64,000 bases of DNA from Streptomyces sp. V4I2. GTDB taxonomy: Bacteria > Actinomycetota > Actinomycetes > Streptomycetales > Streptomycetaceae. The notes beneath the pieces are model-generated. The model was not told where the DNA came from. It saw nothing but the letters and a program-made list of their open reading frames with translations, and did not search any database. The stretch covers positions 1,984,001 to 2,048,000 of the forward strand of contig NZ_JAUSZM010000003.1 of NCBI RefSeq assembly GCF_030817655.1, written 5' to 3'. Positions 26,801 to 35,021 of the stretch are shown here, one piece after another (the stretch's first letter is position 1; every line of letters begins with the position of its first letter). The position numbers and the translations under genes are program-made.

Positions 26801-27564
26801 CCTCGCGGATACGCCATCCCTACCTCGACCATCCCGGCCCCATCGCCTTCGCCCACCGCGGCGGAGCGGCCGACGGCCTGGAGAACACGACGCCGCAGTT
26901 CCGGCGCGCGGTCGAGGCGGGCTACCGCTACCTGGAGACCGACGTCCACACCACCGCGGACGGCAGACTCGTCGCCTTCCACGACGCGACCCTGGACCGG
27001 GTGACCGACGGGGCGGGGCGGATCGCGGACCTGCCCTGGAAGGACGTACGGCACGCGCGCGTGGCGGGCAAGGAGCCGGTGCCCCTCTTCGAGGAGCTCC
27101 TGGAGACCTTCCCCGAGGCGCGCTGGAACGTCGACGTCAAGGCGGAGCCGGCCCTGCTGCCCCTCCTGGATCTGATCGAGCGTACGAACTCCTGGGAGCG
27201 GATCTGCGTCGGCTCGTTCGCCGAGGCGCGGGTGGTCCGTGCCCAGCGGCTGGCCGGCCCGCGCCTGGCGACGTCGTACGGCACCCGTGGCGTCCTCAAT
27301 CTGCGGCTGCGCTCCTGGGGCCTGCCGGCAGCGGTGCGCCGTTCCGCGGTCGCCGCGCAGGTGCCCGAGATGCAGTCGGGGATCCAGGTGGTCGACCACC
27401 GCTTCCTGCGCACCGCCCACGCGCTCGGGCTGCAGGTGCACGTGTGGACGGTGAACGAGCCGGAACGCATGCACCGGCTCCTGGATCTGGGAGTCGATGG
27501 CATCATGACCGATCACATCGACACGTTGCGCAAGGTCATGGAGGACCGCGGCGTCTGGGTCTGA
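26797..27564 (+). CDS. Glycerophosphodiester phosphodiesterase family protein
   Basis: 255 residues, the size of cytoplasmic GDPD enzymes. The active-site loop is plain: AHRGG (His20, Arg21), ENT (Glu29), ETDVHTTADGRLVAFHD with catalytic acids and His. The closing VHVWTVNEPERMHRLLDLG and GIMTDHID are also typical. Hydrolyses glycerophosphodiesters to glycerol-3-phosphate and an alcohol, needing a divalent metal. No signal peptide. GTG start overlaps the YczE stop. Confidence 0.93.
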   Translation: MTSRIRHPYLDHPGPIAFAHRGGAADGLENTTPQFRRAVEAGYRYLETDVHTTADGRLVAFHDATLDRVTDGAGRIADLPWKDVRHARVAGKEPVPLFEELLETFPEARWNVDVKAEPALLPLLDLIERTNSWERICVGSFAEARVVRAQRLAGPRLATSYGTRGVLNLRLRSWGLPAAVRRSAVAAQVPEMQSGIQVVDHRFLRTAHALGLQVHVWTVNEPERMHRLLDLGVDGIMTDHIDTLRKVMEDRGVWV

Positions 27565-27629
27565 CACCCCGGGCACCCCCTGGGCCGTACACCCGAGCGC
27601 GGCACCTTCACGGGGAAGCGAGGGCACGG

Positions 27630-28985
27630 GTGGGCACCGACACCGTGCGGGCGGAATCGGCGGACGAGGCCGCCGAACGGCGGCGCGAACAGCGCGGCTG
27701 GTACTTCTACGACTGGGCCTGTTCCGTCTACTCGACGAGCGTGCTCACCGTGTTCCTGGGCCCCTATCTGACGTCGGTCGCCAAGTCTGCGGCGGACGCG
27801 GACGGCTTCGTGCATCCGCTGGGGATCCCGGTGCGCGCCGGGTCCTTCTTCGCGTACTCGGTGTCCCTGTCGGTGATCGTGGCCGTGCTGGTGATGCCCC
27901 TGGTGGGCGCCGCCGCCGACCGCACCGGCCGCAAGAAGCCCCTTCTGGCGGCCGCCGCCTACACCGGGGCCGCGGCGACGACGGCCATGTTCTTCCTCGG
28001 CGGCGACCGCTATCTGCTCGGCGGTGCCCTGCTGGTCGTCGCGAACGCCGCGCAGTCCGTGGCGATGATGCTCTACAACTCCTACCTCCCGCAGATCGCC
28101 CCGCCCGAGGAGCGCGACGCCGTCTCCGCCCGGGGCTGGGCCTTCGGGTACGCGGCCGGCGCCCTGGTCCTGGTGGTGAACCTCGTCCTCTACACCGGCC
28201 ACGAGTCCTTCGGGCTCTCGGAGAGCGCCGCGGTCCGTATCTGCCTGGCCTCCGCGGGCCTGTGGTGGGGTGCCTTCGCCCTCATTCCGCTGCGACGGCT
28301 GCGCGACCGCCGCTCCGCCTCGAAGGCCACGCCGGGATCGACAACTCCCGGCTTCCGCCAGCTCGCCGCGACCGTCCGCGACATGCGCCGCCACCCGCTG
28401 ACCCTCGCCTTCCTGCTGGCGTACCTCGTCTACAACGACGGCATCCAGACCGTGATCTCCCAGGCCTCGATCTACGGCTCCGAGGAACTCGGACTCGGGC
28501 AGTCGACGCTCATCGGTGCCGTGCTGCTGGTCCAGGTGCTCGCGGTGGCGGGAGCGCTGGGCATGGGGCGGCTGGCCCGGATCTACGGCGCCAAGCGCAC
28601 GATCCTGGGCTCGCTGGTCGCCTGGACGGTGACGCTGGCCGCCGGGTACTTCCTGCCCGCCGGCGCGCCCGTGTGGTTCTTCGTGCTCGCCTCCGGGATC
28701 GGCCTCGTCCTCGGCGGCAGCCAGGCGCTGTCCCGGTCGCTGTTCTCCCATCTCGTGCCGCCCGGCAAGGAAGCCGAGTACTTCTCGGCGTACGAGATGA
28801 GCGACCGGGGCATGAGCTGGCTGGGCCCGCTGCTCTTCGGGATCACCTACCAGGCGACCGGTAGTTATCGGGACGCGATCATCTCGCTGGTGGCCTTCTT
28901 CGTCGTCGGATTCGTGCTGCTCGCACGGGTTCCGGTGCGGCGGGCGATCAGCGACGCGGGCAATCCGATTCCCGAGAGGATTTAG
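27630..28985 (+). CDS. MFS transporter of the UMF1/Atg22-like group
   Basis: 451 residues, about 12 helices. GTG at 27630 follows GAGGG. Hallmarks of the Atg22/UMF1 group are RGWYFYDWACSVYSTSVLTV near the start, PLVGAAADRTGRKKPLL, NSYLPQIAPPEERDAVSARG, NDGIQTVISQASIYGSEELG and GSQALSRSLFSHLVPPGKEA. Probable amino-acid or nutrient exporter; substrate not predictable. 65 bp after the GDPD gene and possibly transcribed with it. The gene is followed by the 267-bp rbpA upstream region. Confidence 0.88.
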   Translation: MGTDTVRAESADEAAERRREQRGWYFYDWACSVYSTSVLTVFLGPYLTSVAKSAADADGFVHPLGIPVRAGSFFAYSVSLSVIVAVLVMPLVGAAADRTGRKKPLLAAAAYTGAAATTAMFFLGGDRYLLGGALLVVANAAQSVAMMLYNSYLPQIAPPEERDAVSARGWAFGYAAGALVLVVNLVLYTGHESFGLSESAAVRICLASAGLWWGAFALIPLRRLRDRRSASKATPGSTTPGFRQLAATVRDMRRHPLTLAFLLAYLVYNDGIQTVISQASIYGSEELGLGQSTLIGAVLLVQVLAVAGALGMGRLARIYGAKRTILGSLVAWTVTLAAGYFLPAGAPVWFFVLASGIGLVLGGSQALSRSLFSHLVPPGKEAEYFSAYEMSDRGMSWLGPLLFGITYQATGSYRDAIISLVAFFVVGFVLLARVPVRRAISDAGNPIPERI

Positions 28986-29071
28986 CGTTCAAGGCGAAAG
29001 CGCTGTAGTGTACGCGTTTGGCCTGCCAGGCGTACCGTTACTGCGCGTCAAAGAAGCCGAAACGCTGGGTG

Positions 29072-29089
29072 ACATCTGCTAGCAGATGT
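29072..29089 (+). promoter_or_regulatory. Perfect 18-bp palindrome upstream of rbpA
   Basis: ACATCTGCTAGCAGATGT has no central spacer, so it suits a dimeric DNA-binding protein better than a terminator. It lies 77 bp upstream of the sigma-R promoter. It could control rbpA or a second upstream promoter. Binding protein unknown. Confidence 0.6.
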
Positions 29090-29165
29090 GACAAACCGGG
29101 CGCTGGTGGGTACAACAAGGGGCGGCTACGACGGCGACGCATTGCCCGGGACGGGACCCGGAACG

Positions 29166-29191
29166 GGAATCTTTACCGCCGACCGGACGTT
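29166..29191 (+). promoter_or_regulatory. Sigma-R (thiol-stress) promoter of rbpA
   Basis: GGAAT (29166-29170), 18 bases, then GTT (29189-29191): an exact match to the sigma-R consensus GGAAT-N18-GTT. rbpA of S. coelicolor is known to be a sigma-R target. The start of transcription would fall near 29197, giving a leader of about 55 bases. Confidence 0.9.
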
Positions 29192-29252
29192 GACCGGATG
29201 ACGACGACAGCGACACCTGTCCTGTGGGCGACAAGCCCGGGAGGCACGATTC

Positions 29253-29627
29253 ATGAGTGAGCGAGCTCTTCGCGGCACGCGCCTCGTGGTGACCAGCTAC
29301 GAGACGGACCGCGGCATCGACCTGGCCCCGCGCCAGGCCGTGGAGTACGCATGCGAGAAGGGACATCGCTTTGAGATGCCCTTCTCGGTCGAGGCGGAGA
29401 TCCCGCCGGAGTGGGAGTGCAAGGTCTGCGGGGCCCAGGCACTCCTCGTTGACGGCGACGGCCCTGAAGAGAAAAAGGCCAAGCCCGCGCGTACGCATTG
29501 GGACATGTTGATGGAACGGCGCACTCGCGAGGAACTCGAAGAGGTCCTCGAGGAGCGCCTGGCTGTTCTGCGCTCCGGCGCAATGAACATCGCGGTCCAT
29601 CCGCGAGACAGCCGGAAGTCGGCGTAG
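29253..29627 (+). CDS. rbpA: RNA polymerase-binding protein RbpA
   Basis: Actinobacterial RNA polymerase accessory protein of 124 residues that binds group-1/2 sigma factors, stabilises the open complex and affects rifampicin tolerance. Contains the N-terminal tail, the Cys-bearing core (YACEKGHRFEMPF, WECKVCGAQALLVDG) and the sigma-interacting C-terminal helix HWDMLMERRTREELEEVLEE. GGGAGG lies upstream of the ATG. Monocistronic: sigma-R promoter in front, strong terminator behind. Confidence 0.98.
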   Translation: MSERALRGTRLVVTSYETDRGIDLAPRQAVEYACEKGHRFEMPFSVEAEIPPEWECKVCGAQALLVDGDGPEEKKAKPARTHWDMLMERRTREELEEVLEERLAVLRSGAMNIAVHPRDSRKSA

Positions 29628-29666
29628 TCCCTTCGGGGTCTGGGCGGACAAACAACACAGCAAGCA

Positions 29667-29711
29667 ACCGCGGGCGCCGTACGTGATGTCACGTACGGCG
29701 CCCGCGGTTTT
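29667..29711. terminator. Bidirectional terminator between rbpA and fxsA
   Basis: A 20-bp perfect stem with a 2-base centre: arms 29667-29686 and 29689-29708, the latter followed by TTTT. The upstream flank is A-rich, so it can also serve the convergent fxsA gene. One of the longest perfect stems in the window. Confidence 0.93.
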
Positions 29712-29769
29712 GTGTGCTGGTACGGCCGAACAGCTCAGCTTCGTGTGCCGGTACGGCCAACAGCTCAGC
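29712..29769 (+). repeat. Tandem 27/28-bp duplication reaching into the fxsA stop codon
   Basis: Two copies, at 29712-29739 and 29743-29769, begin GTGTGCYGGTACGGCC and end AACAGCTCAGC. The second copy includes the fxsA stop (29765-29767). Same kind of event as at the pxpC 3' end. Confidence 0.85.
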
Positions 29770-30328
29770 GCGTCAGCGGCGGGCGGGGGTCCTCGGGCGC
29801 GCCACCCGCCTCGTCCCTGATGACCTCGCCCTGGACCACCTTGCCGTCGGGCCGGTGCATGCGGGCCTGCTGGAAGGCGTCACCCAGGGTGCCCTGGGCG
29901 GCCTCGCGGAGCTTGCGGTCGACGGTGCGCTCCGTGTAGCGGCCGAGGGCCTTCTGGACCGGGGGGACCAGCAGGAGCAGTCCCACGGCGTCGGAGACCA
30001 GGCCGGGGATCATCAGGAGCAGGCCGCCGAGCATCATCAGGCCGTTGCCGCCGCCCTTCGACGAGTCGGACGGTGCTCCGCCCCGCTGCAAGGCCTCGTT
30101 CAGGTTCTGGAAGGCGCGTCGGCCCGCTCGCTTGATGACCACCGAGCCGAGCACGAAGCCGGCGAGGAGCAGCAGGAACACCGTGATCCCGCTCGACGCG
30201 CCGGCGACCACGGTCAGCAGCCAGATCTCCAGCACCAGCCAGGCGGCGACGCCCAGCGGCAGGAAGGTGCGCAGCCGGGAGCGCCGGGGCCGGGCGGGGT
30301 ACGTGGGAGTCGGAGCGCCAGTCGTCAT
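29765..30328 (-). CDS. fxsA: FxsA-family membrane protein
   Basis: 187 residues. FxsA domain at about 20-125 with helices FLPLGVAAWLVLEIWLLTVV and GITVFLLLLAGFVLGSVV. The conserved GGLLLMIPGLVSDAVGLLLL motif is followed by an Arg-rich cytoplasmic tail. The E. coli homologue eases phage T7 exclusion when overproduced; the normal role is unknown. Convergent to rbpA across the terminator. Confidence 0.93.
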   Translation of the reverse strand: MTTGAPTPTYPARPRRSRLRTFLPLGVAAWLVLEIWLLTVVAGASSGITVFLLLLAGFVLGSVVIKRAGRRAFQNLNEALQRGGAPSDSSKGGGNGLMMLGGLLLMIPGLVSDAVGLLLLVPPVQKALGRYTERTVDRKLREAAQGTLGDAFQQARMHRPDGKVVQGEVIRDEAGGAPEDPRPPLTR

Positions 30329-30435
30329 ACGTCCAGTGTGCCTGGGCCGGGCTCAGCACGGGATAAGGGGACGATCAGCCCTGCCTGTGAAGTCGTACCG
30401 CTAGGGCCGCCAAGTACGGCCGCCAGGTGCGGCTG

Positions 30436-31227
30436 TCAGGACTTGCCCCGGCCGACGATCCTGCCGACCCGCTCCCCCACGCCCCAGGTCGTGACCCGCC
30501 ACAGGGCCTCCACCAGGATGTCCCGGCTCATCTTGGAGTCGCCGTGCTCGCGCTCGACGAAGGTGATGGGCACCTCGACCACGTGGTAGCCGGCCTTGAC
30601 CGCGCGGCGGGCGAGGTCGACCTGGAAGCAGTAGCCCTGGGAGGCGACCTCGTCGAGGCCGAGGCCCTCGAGGGTCTCGCGACGGAAGGCTCGGTAGCCG
30701 CCGGTGACGTCGCGCAGCGGCAGGTCCAGGGCGAGGCGGGAGTAGAGGCTGCCGCCCCGCGAGATGACCTCGCGGGACTTGGGCCAGTTGACGACCCGGC
30801 CGCCGGGCACCCAGCGGGAGCCGAGGACCAGATCGGCGCCCTTGAGGGCGGTGAGCAGACGGGGGAGTTCCTCGGGCTGGTGCGAGCCGTCGGCGTCCAT
30901 CTCGATCAGGACGCCGTAGTCCTTCTCGATGCCCCAGCGGAAGCCCGCGAGGTACGCGGCGCCGAGGCCCTCCTTGCCCTTGCGGTGCAGGACCTGGACG
31001 TGATCGTCGGTGGCGGCCAGTTCGTCGGCGAGCTTGCCCGTGCCGTCGGGGCTGTTGTCGTCGGCCACCAGCACGTGGGCCTCGGGGACGGCCTTGCGCA
31101 CCCGGCCGACGATCGCCTTGATGTTCTCCGCCTCGTTGTAGGTCGGAATGATCACCAACGCCGTGCCGAGCGGGCCGAACTGTCTCCCCCGGTCCTGTGC
31201 CGCGAGGGTCCCGTCGCCGTCGTTCAC
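30436..31227 (-). CDS. ppm1: Polyprenol monophosphomannose synthase (GT2, Ppm1/Dpm1-like)
   Basis: 263 residues from the GTG at 31227, which has GAAGGGG upstream. Transfers mannose from GDP-mannose to polyprenyl phosphate. GT2 motifs: VIIPTYNEAENIKAIV, VADDNSPDGTG, EMDADGSHQPEELPRLL (DxD) and the GSRWVPGG and DVTGGYRAFRR segments. No C-terminal membrane domain or fused acyltransferase. In S. coelicolor the homologue (SCO1423) supplies mannose for protein O-mannosylation, needed for phage phiC31 reception. Confidence 0.93.
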   Translation of the reverse strand: MNDGDGTLAAQDRGRQFGPLGTALVIIPTYNEAENIKAIVGRVRKAVPEAHVLVADDNSPDGTGKLADELAATDDHVQVLHRKGKEGLGAAYLAGFRWGIEKDYGVLIEMDADGSHQPEELPRLLTALKGADLVLGSRWVPGGRVVNWPKSREVISRGGSLYSRLALDLPLRDVTGGYRAFRRETLEGLGLDEVASQGYCFQVDLARRAVKAGYHVVEVPITFVEREHGDSKMSRDILVEALWRVTTWGVGERVGRIVGRGKS

Positions 31228-31785
31228 TGCTGCCCCTTCAAGTCCGTACGCAGACGTCCACCATAGTGGCCGCGGCCTGCGATGACGTGACAGGACGTAA
31301 GTATGGTGGTGTCGTTTCCACAAAAGCCGGGTAAGGATGCGCACTTTGGGGACTGTGCGTGCGGCGGCGAGGGCTGTGCGTTCTGCGGATGGGGGCCCGG
31401 CGCCCTTCGGGCCGACCTGGGACCCGCCGGCTGCGGGTCGACCGAAAGCCGTTGTCTACTGAGCGCCCGGCCCCATCCGGGTCACACCTCCCCGACCGGT
31501 CCGGAACGTTCCCTCGCCGTGTCACGGGCGCTGAGCCTGGCTCCCAGTGGCGGTGCCCCGGTGCGGCACACCGTCCCTGACCCAGCGGCGCGGCGGCGAG
31601 TGCGCGGGCGTTCCCCGGTCGGGCGTCCGGTGGTGGACTCGGACGAACCTACCGGCCCGCCGCCGTCGGCTGTCAACAGCCGCCCCACCTGCGGCTCTTG
31701 CATCGAAGCCCTGGTCAGCGCGGAGGATGCGCAGGTCGCGCGTCGGCGCGGCGACGACCGATCGACGGTGCGCCACCCCGGTAGA
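31228..31785. other. 558-bp stretch without a convincing gene
   Basis: Long frames exist here, but their third codon positions are mixed and their products (Cys- and Arg-rich) look random. The left edge must carry the ppm1 promoter. A small CGGCTGT/ACAGCCG inverted repeat at 31667-31682 could end the amidohydrolase message. No tRNA or large hairpin seen. Confidence 0.55.
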
Positions 31786-33387
31786 TCACTCGCCCGGCCG
31801 TACGAACACGGTCCGTCCGCCCACCACGGTGCGCAGGCAGACGGGGAGGTCGCGGCCCGGGGTCAGGTCGGGCAGCCCCGGGGTACCGGAGCGGGGATCG
31901 GTCGACCAGCGGGCCACTCGGTCGTCCGGGGCCTGGACGACCAGTTCGCCGGTGCGCCACACGGCGTAGTCCGCGGGCGCTCCCGGCACCAGGACACCCG
32001 CGTCGTCCCGTCCGACGGCCCGCCATCCACCGCGCGTATGCGCGGTGAACGCGGCGCGTACGGAGACCCGGTGCTCGGGGGTCCGGTGGAAGGCGGCCGC
32101 GCGGACGCCGCCCCACGGGTCGAGGGGCGTGACCGGGCTGTCGGAGCCGAAGGCGAGCGGGACGCCGGCCCGGAGCAACGCCGCGAAGGGGTTCAGAGTC
32201 CGGGCTCGCGCGGCGCCCAGGCGCTGGGCGTACATGCCGTCCTCGCCGCCCCACAGCGCGTCGAAGGCGGGCTGGACGGACGCGGTCAGGCCGAGCTCGG
32301 CGAAGGCCGCGATCGTCTCGGGCGTGAGCATCTCGGCGTGTTCGACGCGGTGACGGGCGGCCCGGATACGGGCCAGGCCGAGCTTCTCCGCGGCGGCGCG
32401 CACGCCTTCGACGACGGAGGTCACGGCGGCGTCGCCGATGGCGTGGAAGCCCGCCTGGAGGCCCGCCTCGGTGCAGGCGGTGACGTGCGCGGCGACGGCG
32501 GCGGCGTCCAGGTAGGCGGTGCCGGTGTGGTCGGCGTCGGTGTACGGCTCGTGCAGGCAGGCGGTGTGCGAGCCGAGGGCGCCGTCCACGAACAGGTCGC
32601 CGGCCGCGCCGATCGCGCCCAGTTCCCGGGCCTTCTCGACGTCCTGCTCGGCCCAGTAGCCGACCACGCGCGGGCCCGCCTGCTCGGAAGCGAGGTTCAG
32701 CAGACCGGTGAAGTCGTCCTCGGAGGAGATCTCCGGGCCCGCGCACTCGTGAACGGTTCCGATACCGAGGGACACGGCGTGCACGAGGGCGGTGCGCTGG
32801 GCCTCCCTGCGCTGCTGCGGGGTGACGGCGCCGAGGGCGGCTGCGCGTACGGCGTGGTGGTCGTCGGCGGTCAGCGGGGCGTCCGGGGCGCCGAGGCCGG
32901 GGGTCAGGTCCAGCAGGGCCGTCGTGACGACCGCCGAGTGGACGTCGATCCGGCTCAGGTACAGGGGGCGGCCGCCGGTGGCCGTGTCGAGCTCGGCGCG
33001 GGTCGGGGGGCGGCCGCCGGGCCAGCGGGCGGCGTCCCAGCCGTGCCCGAGCAGGACACGGTCGTTCGGGCGGGCGGCGGCGAAGTCCCGTACCAGGGCG
33101 AGGGCCGCGTCCAGGGAGGGGGCGTCGGACAGGTCGAGGCCGGTGAGGGCGAGGCCGGTGGACGTGGTGTGCACGTGCGCGTCGGTGAATGCGGGGGTGA
33201 CCAGGGCGCCGTCCAGGTCGACCACCTCGTCGACACCGTCCGCGAAGGCGTCGGCCGCGCCCTCGGAGCCGACCCAGGCGACTTGGCCGCGCTCCACGAC
33301 CATCGCCGTCGCGAACGGGTCGGCGGGGCTGTGCACCTCGCCGCGGCGGAGGAGGACGGTGGTCGGTTCGGCGGTGCGTTCACTCAT
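31786..33387 (-). CDS. Amidohydrolase, YtcJ-like (Amidohydro_3 family)
   Basis: 533 residues. Metal-dependent hydrolase fold: the first metal pair is in AFTDAHVHTT, followed by LLGHGWDAARWPGGRPPTRA, the later metal His residues in AGFHAIGDAA and HRVEHAEML, and the last Asp in FGSDSPVTPLDPW. These match YtcJ-type proteins acting on amides, carbamates or cyclic ureas; the true substrate is unknown. The ATG at 33387 has no good ribosome site, so it may be read leaderless. Followed upstream at 47 bp by the Lrp regulator in the same direction, so the two could form a unit. Confidence 0.88.
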   Translation of the reverse strand: MSERTAEPTTVLLRRGEVHSPADPFATAMVVERGQVAWVGSEGAADAFADGVDEVVDLDGALVTPAFTDAHVHTTSTGLALTGLDLSDAPSLDAALALVRDFAAARPNDRVLLGHGWDAARWPGGRPPTRAELDTATGGRPLYLSRIDVHSAVVTTALLDLTPGLGAPDAPLTADDHHAVRAAALGAVTPQQRREAQRTALVHAVSLGIGTVHECAGPEISSEDDFTGLLNLASEQAGPRVVGYWAEQDVEKARELGAIGAAGDLFVDGALGSHTACLHEPYTDADHTGTAYLDAAAVAAHVTACTEAGLQAGFHAIGDAAVTSVVEGVRAAAEKLGLARIRAARHRVEHAEMLTPETIAAFAELGLTASVQPAFDALWGGEDGMYAQRLGAARARTLNPFAALLRAGVPLAFGSDSPVTPLDPWGGVRAAAFHRTPEHRVSVRAAFTAHTRGGWRAVGRDDAGVLVPGAPADYAVWRTGELVVQAPDDRVARWSTDPRSGTPGLPDLTPGRDLPVCLRTVVGGRTVFVRPGE

Positions 33388-33434
33388 GAGGGACAGTTTC
33401 GCGCCTCGCGCGGGGCGTCCGGCACGCAGGTCGG

Positions 33435-33875
33435 TCAGATCCGCGGCGGCCGTGCCTCGTAGGGCGTGGACAGCACCACCGTGGTCCGTGTGGAGACGCC
33501 CGCCAACGACCTGAGCCGGGCCAGCAGCTCCTCCAGCTCGTGCGGGGTGGAGACCCGCACCTTGAGGATGTAGTTCTCGTCGCCGGCGACGCTGTGGCAG
33601 GCCTCGATCTCCGGGACGCCGGAGAGGCGGTCCGCGATGTCGTCGGGGGCACTGGGGTCGAACGGCTTCACCGAGATGAACGCGGTCAGGGGCAGCCCGA
33701 CGGACTCCGGGTCGACCACCGCCGCGTAGCCGCGGATGACTCCGCGCTGTTCCAGCCGGCGCACCCGCTGGTGCACGGCCGACGTGGACAGGCCGGTGGC
33801 CTTGCCCAGGTCTGTGTAGCTCATCCGCCCGTCCTTGACGAGCAGCTGCACGATTTGTCGGTCGAGCTCCTCCAT
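33435..33875 (-). CDS. Lrp/AsnC-family transcriptional regulator
   Basis: 146 residues. N-terminal helix-turn-helix (MEELDRQIVQLLVKDGRMSY, TGLSTSAVHQRVRRLEQRG), then the RAM ligand domain (TAFISVKPFDPS, VAGDENYILKVRV, LEELLARLRSLAGV). Binds an amino acid and DNA as an oligomer. A TAGGTT hexamer lies 8 bases before the ATG at 33875, so the message may be leaderless. Likely controls itself and perhaps the amidohydrolase downstream. Confidence 0.93.
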   Translation of the reverse strand: MEELDRQIVQLLVKDGRMSYTDLGKATGLSTSAVHQRVRRLEQRGVIRGYAAVVDPESVGLPLTAFISVKPFDPSAPDDIADRLSGVPEIEACHSVAGDENYILKVRVSTPHELEELLARLRSLAGVSTRTTVVLSTPYEARPPRI

Positions 33876-34142
33876 GGCGCAAGAACCTACAGTGCGGCTG
33901 ATCTCCTGCGATACCTGAGCGGCGCAGGTCATGCCCGGTTCGTGATGTGGCCGAGAGCAGCCGGTGCGCCGTCCGGGGACAAAGGGGCCGCGTCCGGCAC
34001 CTGCGGATGGCATGTGACTAAGACCACACTCCTCAAGCAGGCTCCGTGATGGTGTCGTGATTACCGCCGAGACGGGGCGGGAAGTGCTTGCTGTGGTCGA
34101 GGCCGCAGCGCCGTCACGGCCCAGCCCGAGGGGGAGAATCCT

Positions 34143-34577
34143 ATGCAGAGTCTTAAGCGCCCTGGTCGTACCGCACCCAAGCGGTCGCAGCCGGTTGTCG
34201 AGCCCGAGCCGGAGGGCGTCGAACCCGACGCCCTCGAGGACGAACTCGACGACTACGACACCTTCGAGATGTACCGGGTCGTGTGCCCGGACTGCGCGCA
34301 GCCGATCGCCCTGCTGGCGGACGAGGAGGTCCTGCCTGAGCACGCGCTGTGTGCCTCGCCGTGGAACCCGTTCGGGCTCACGGTCTGCGCCGGCACCGGC
34401 CGCAAGGCGTCCGACGCCCGGTCGGCGGACGAGTCGGCCGAGCCGCAGGAGCAGGACACCGCCCTCCTGTTGACGCTCCCTCAGGGACTCGACTGGCGGA
34501 CGCAGCCCTTCTCGCACGTCGGCGGCCCGGGCTCGCGCCCCATGCGGGTGCCCGTCATGCGCCGCCAGGCCGCCTGA
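34143..34577 (+). CDS. Conserved hypothetical protein with a Cys-pair knuckle
   Basis: 144 residues, ATG after GGGGGAGAA. The N-terminal 30 residues are basic, then acidic (EDELDDYDTFEMY). A zinc-knuckle-like YRVVCPDCAQPIALLADEE follows, with further Cys at HALCASP and TVCAG, possibly a four-Cys metal site. The remainder is Pro/Arg-rich. Streptomyces-type codon use supports a real gene. Function unknown; could bind nucleic acid or protein. Confidence 0.8.
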   Translation: MQSLKRPGRTAPKRSQPVVEPEPEGVEPDALEDELDDYDTFEMYRVVCPDCAQPIALLADEEVLPEHALCASPWNPFGLTVCAGTGRKASDARSADESAEPQEQDTALLLTLPQGLDWRTQPFSHVGGPGSRPMRVPVMRRQAA

Positions 34578-34760
34578 GCGGCCTCGCTCCGACCCCGTGA
34601 CCGAGCCGCGCCACGGCTCACAGACTGCCGTGGTGCGGTTCGGTGCGGCCTGACCGGAAGTGGCGGTACGTCAGACAGTCACACCGACCCGGACCTCGGC
34701 GAACTCACTCCCGATTCCGGGCACCGGTGACCTGTCCGCCGACCTCTGCGTTGCCCCGGT

Positions 34761-35021
34761 ATGACCCCCACAACTTCGGCGACCGGGCGTCAGCGCCGTG
34801 TGTATGTTCCCGCACCGGTCCCCGCATCGACGCAATCGGTTCCGCTCGCGCCGCCGCAGGTCCAGGACCCGCCCATCTACCGTGATCTGATGCGCACTTG
34901 GGCGGACGGCGGCCGCACCCTGCCGGGGCGCCACGACCCGGAGTGGGCGCGGCTCTCGGCACCTCAGGTGACGCCGGGCCAGTTCAGCGGGTCTCGGGAC
35001 CCGCGAGGTGACGGGCGATGA
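34761..35021 (+). CDS. Small conserved hypothetical protein (86 aa)
   Basis: Third codon positions are mostly G/C and the core IYRDLMRTWADGGRTLPGRH with DPEW is a pattern I associate with a family of small Streptomyces proteins of unknown function. The N-terminal half is Pro/Val/Thr-rich and probably disordered. No clear ribosome site. Its last 38 bp overlap, antisense, the 3' end of the acyl-CoA dehydrogenase gene. Confidence 0.7.
   Translation: MTPTTSATGRQRRVYVPAPVPASTQSVPLAPPQVQDPPIYRDLMRTWADGGRTLPGRHDPEWARLSAPQVTPGQFSGSRDPRGDGR

Noticed and set aside
31303..33462. 719-codon plus-strand frame across the ppm1-amidohydrolase gap
   Set aside because: Mostly antisense to the amidohydrolase; the part in the gap has mixed third positions and no ribosome site.
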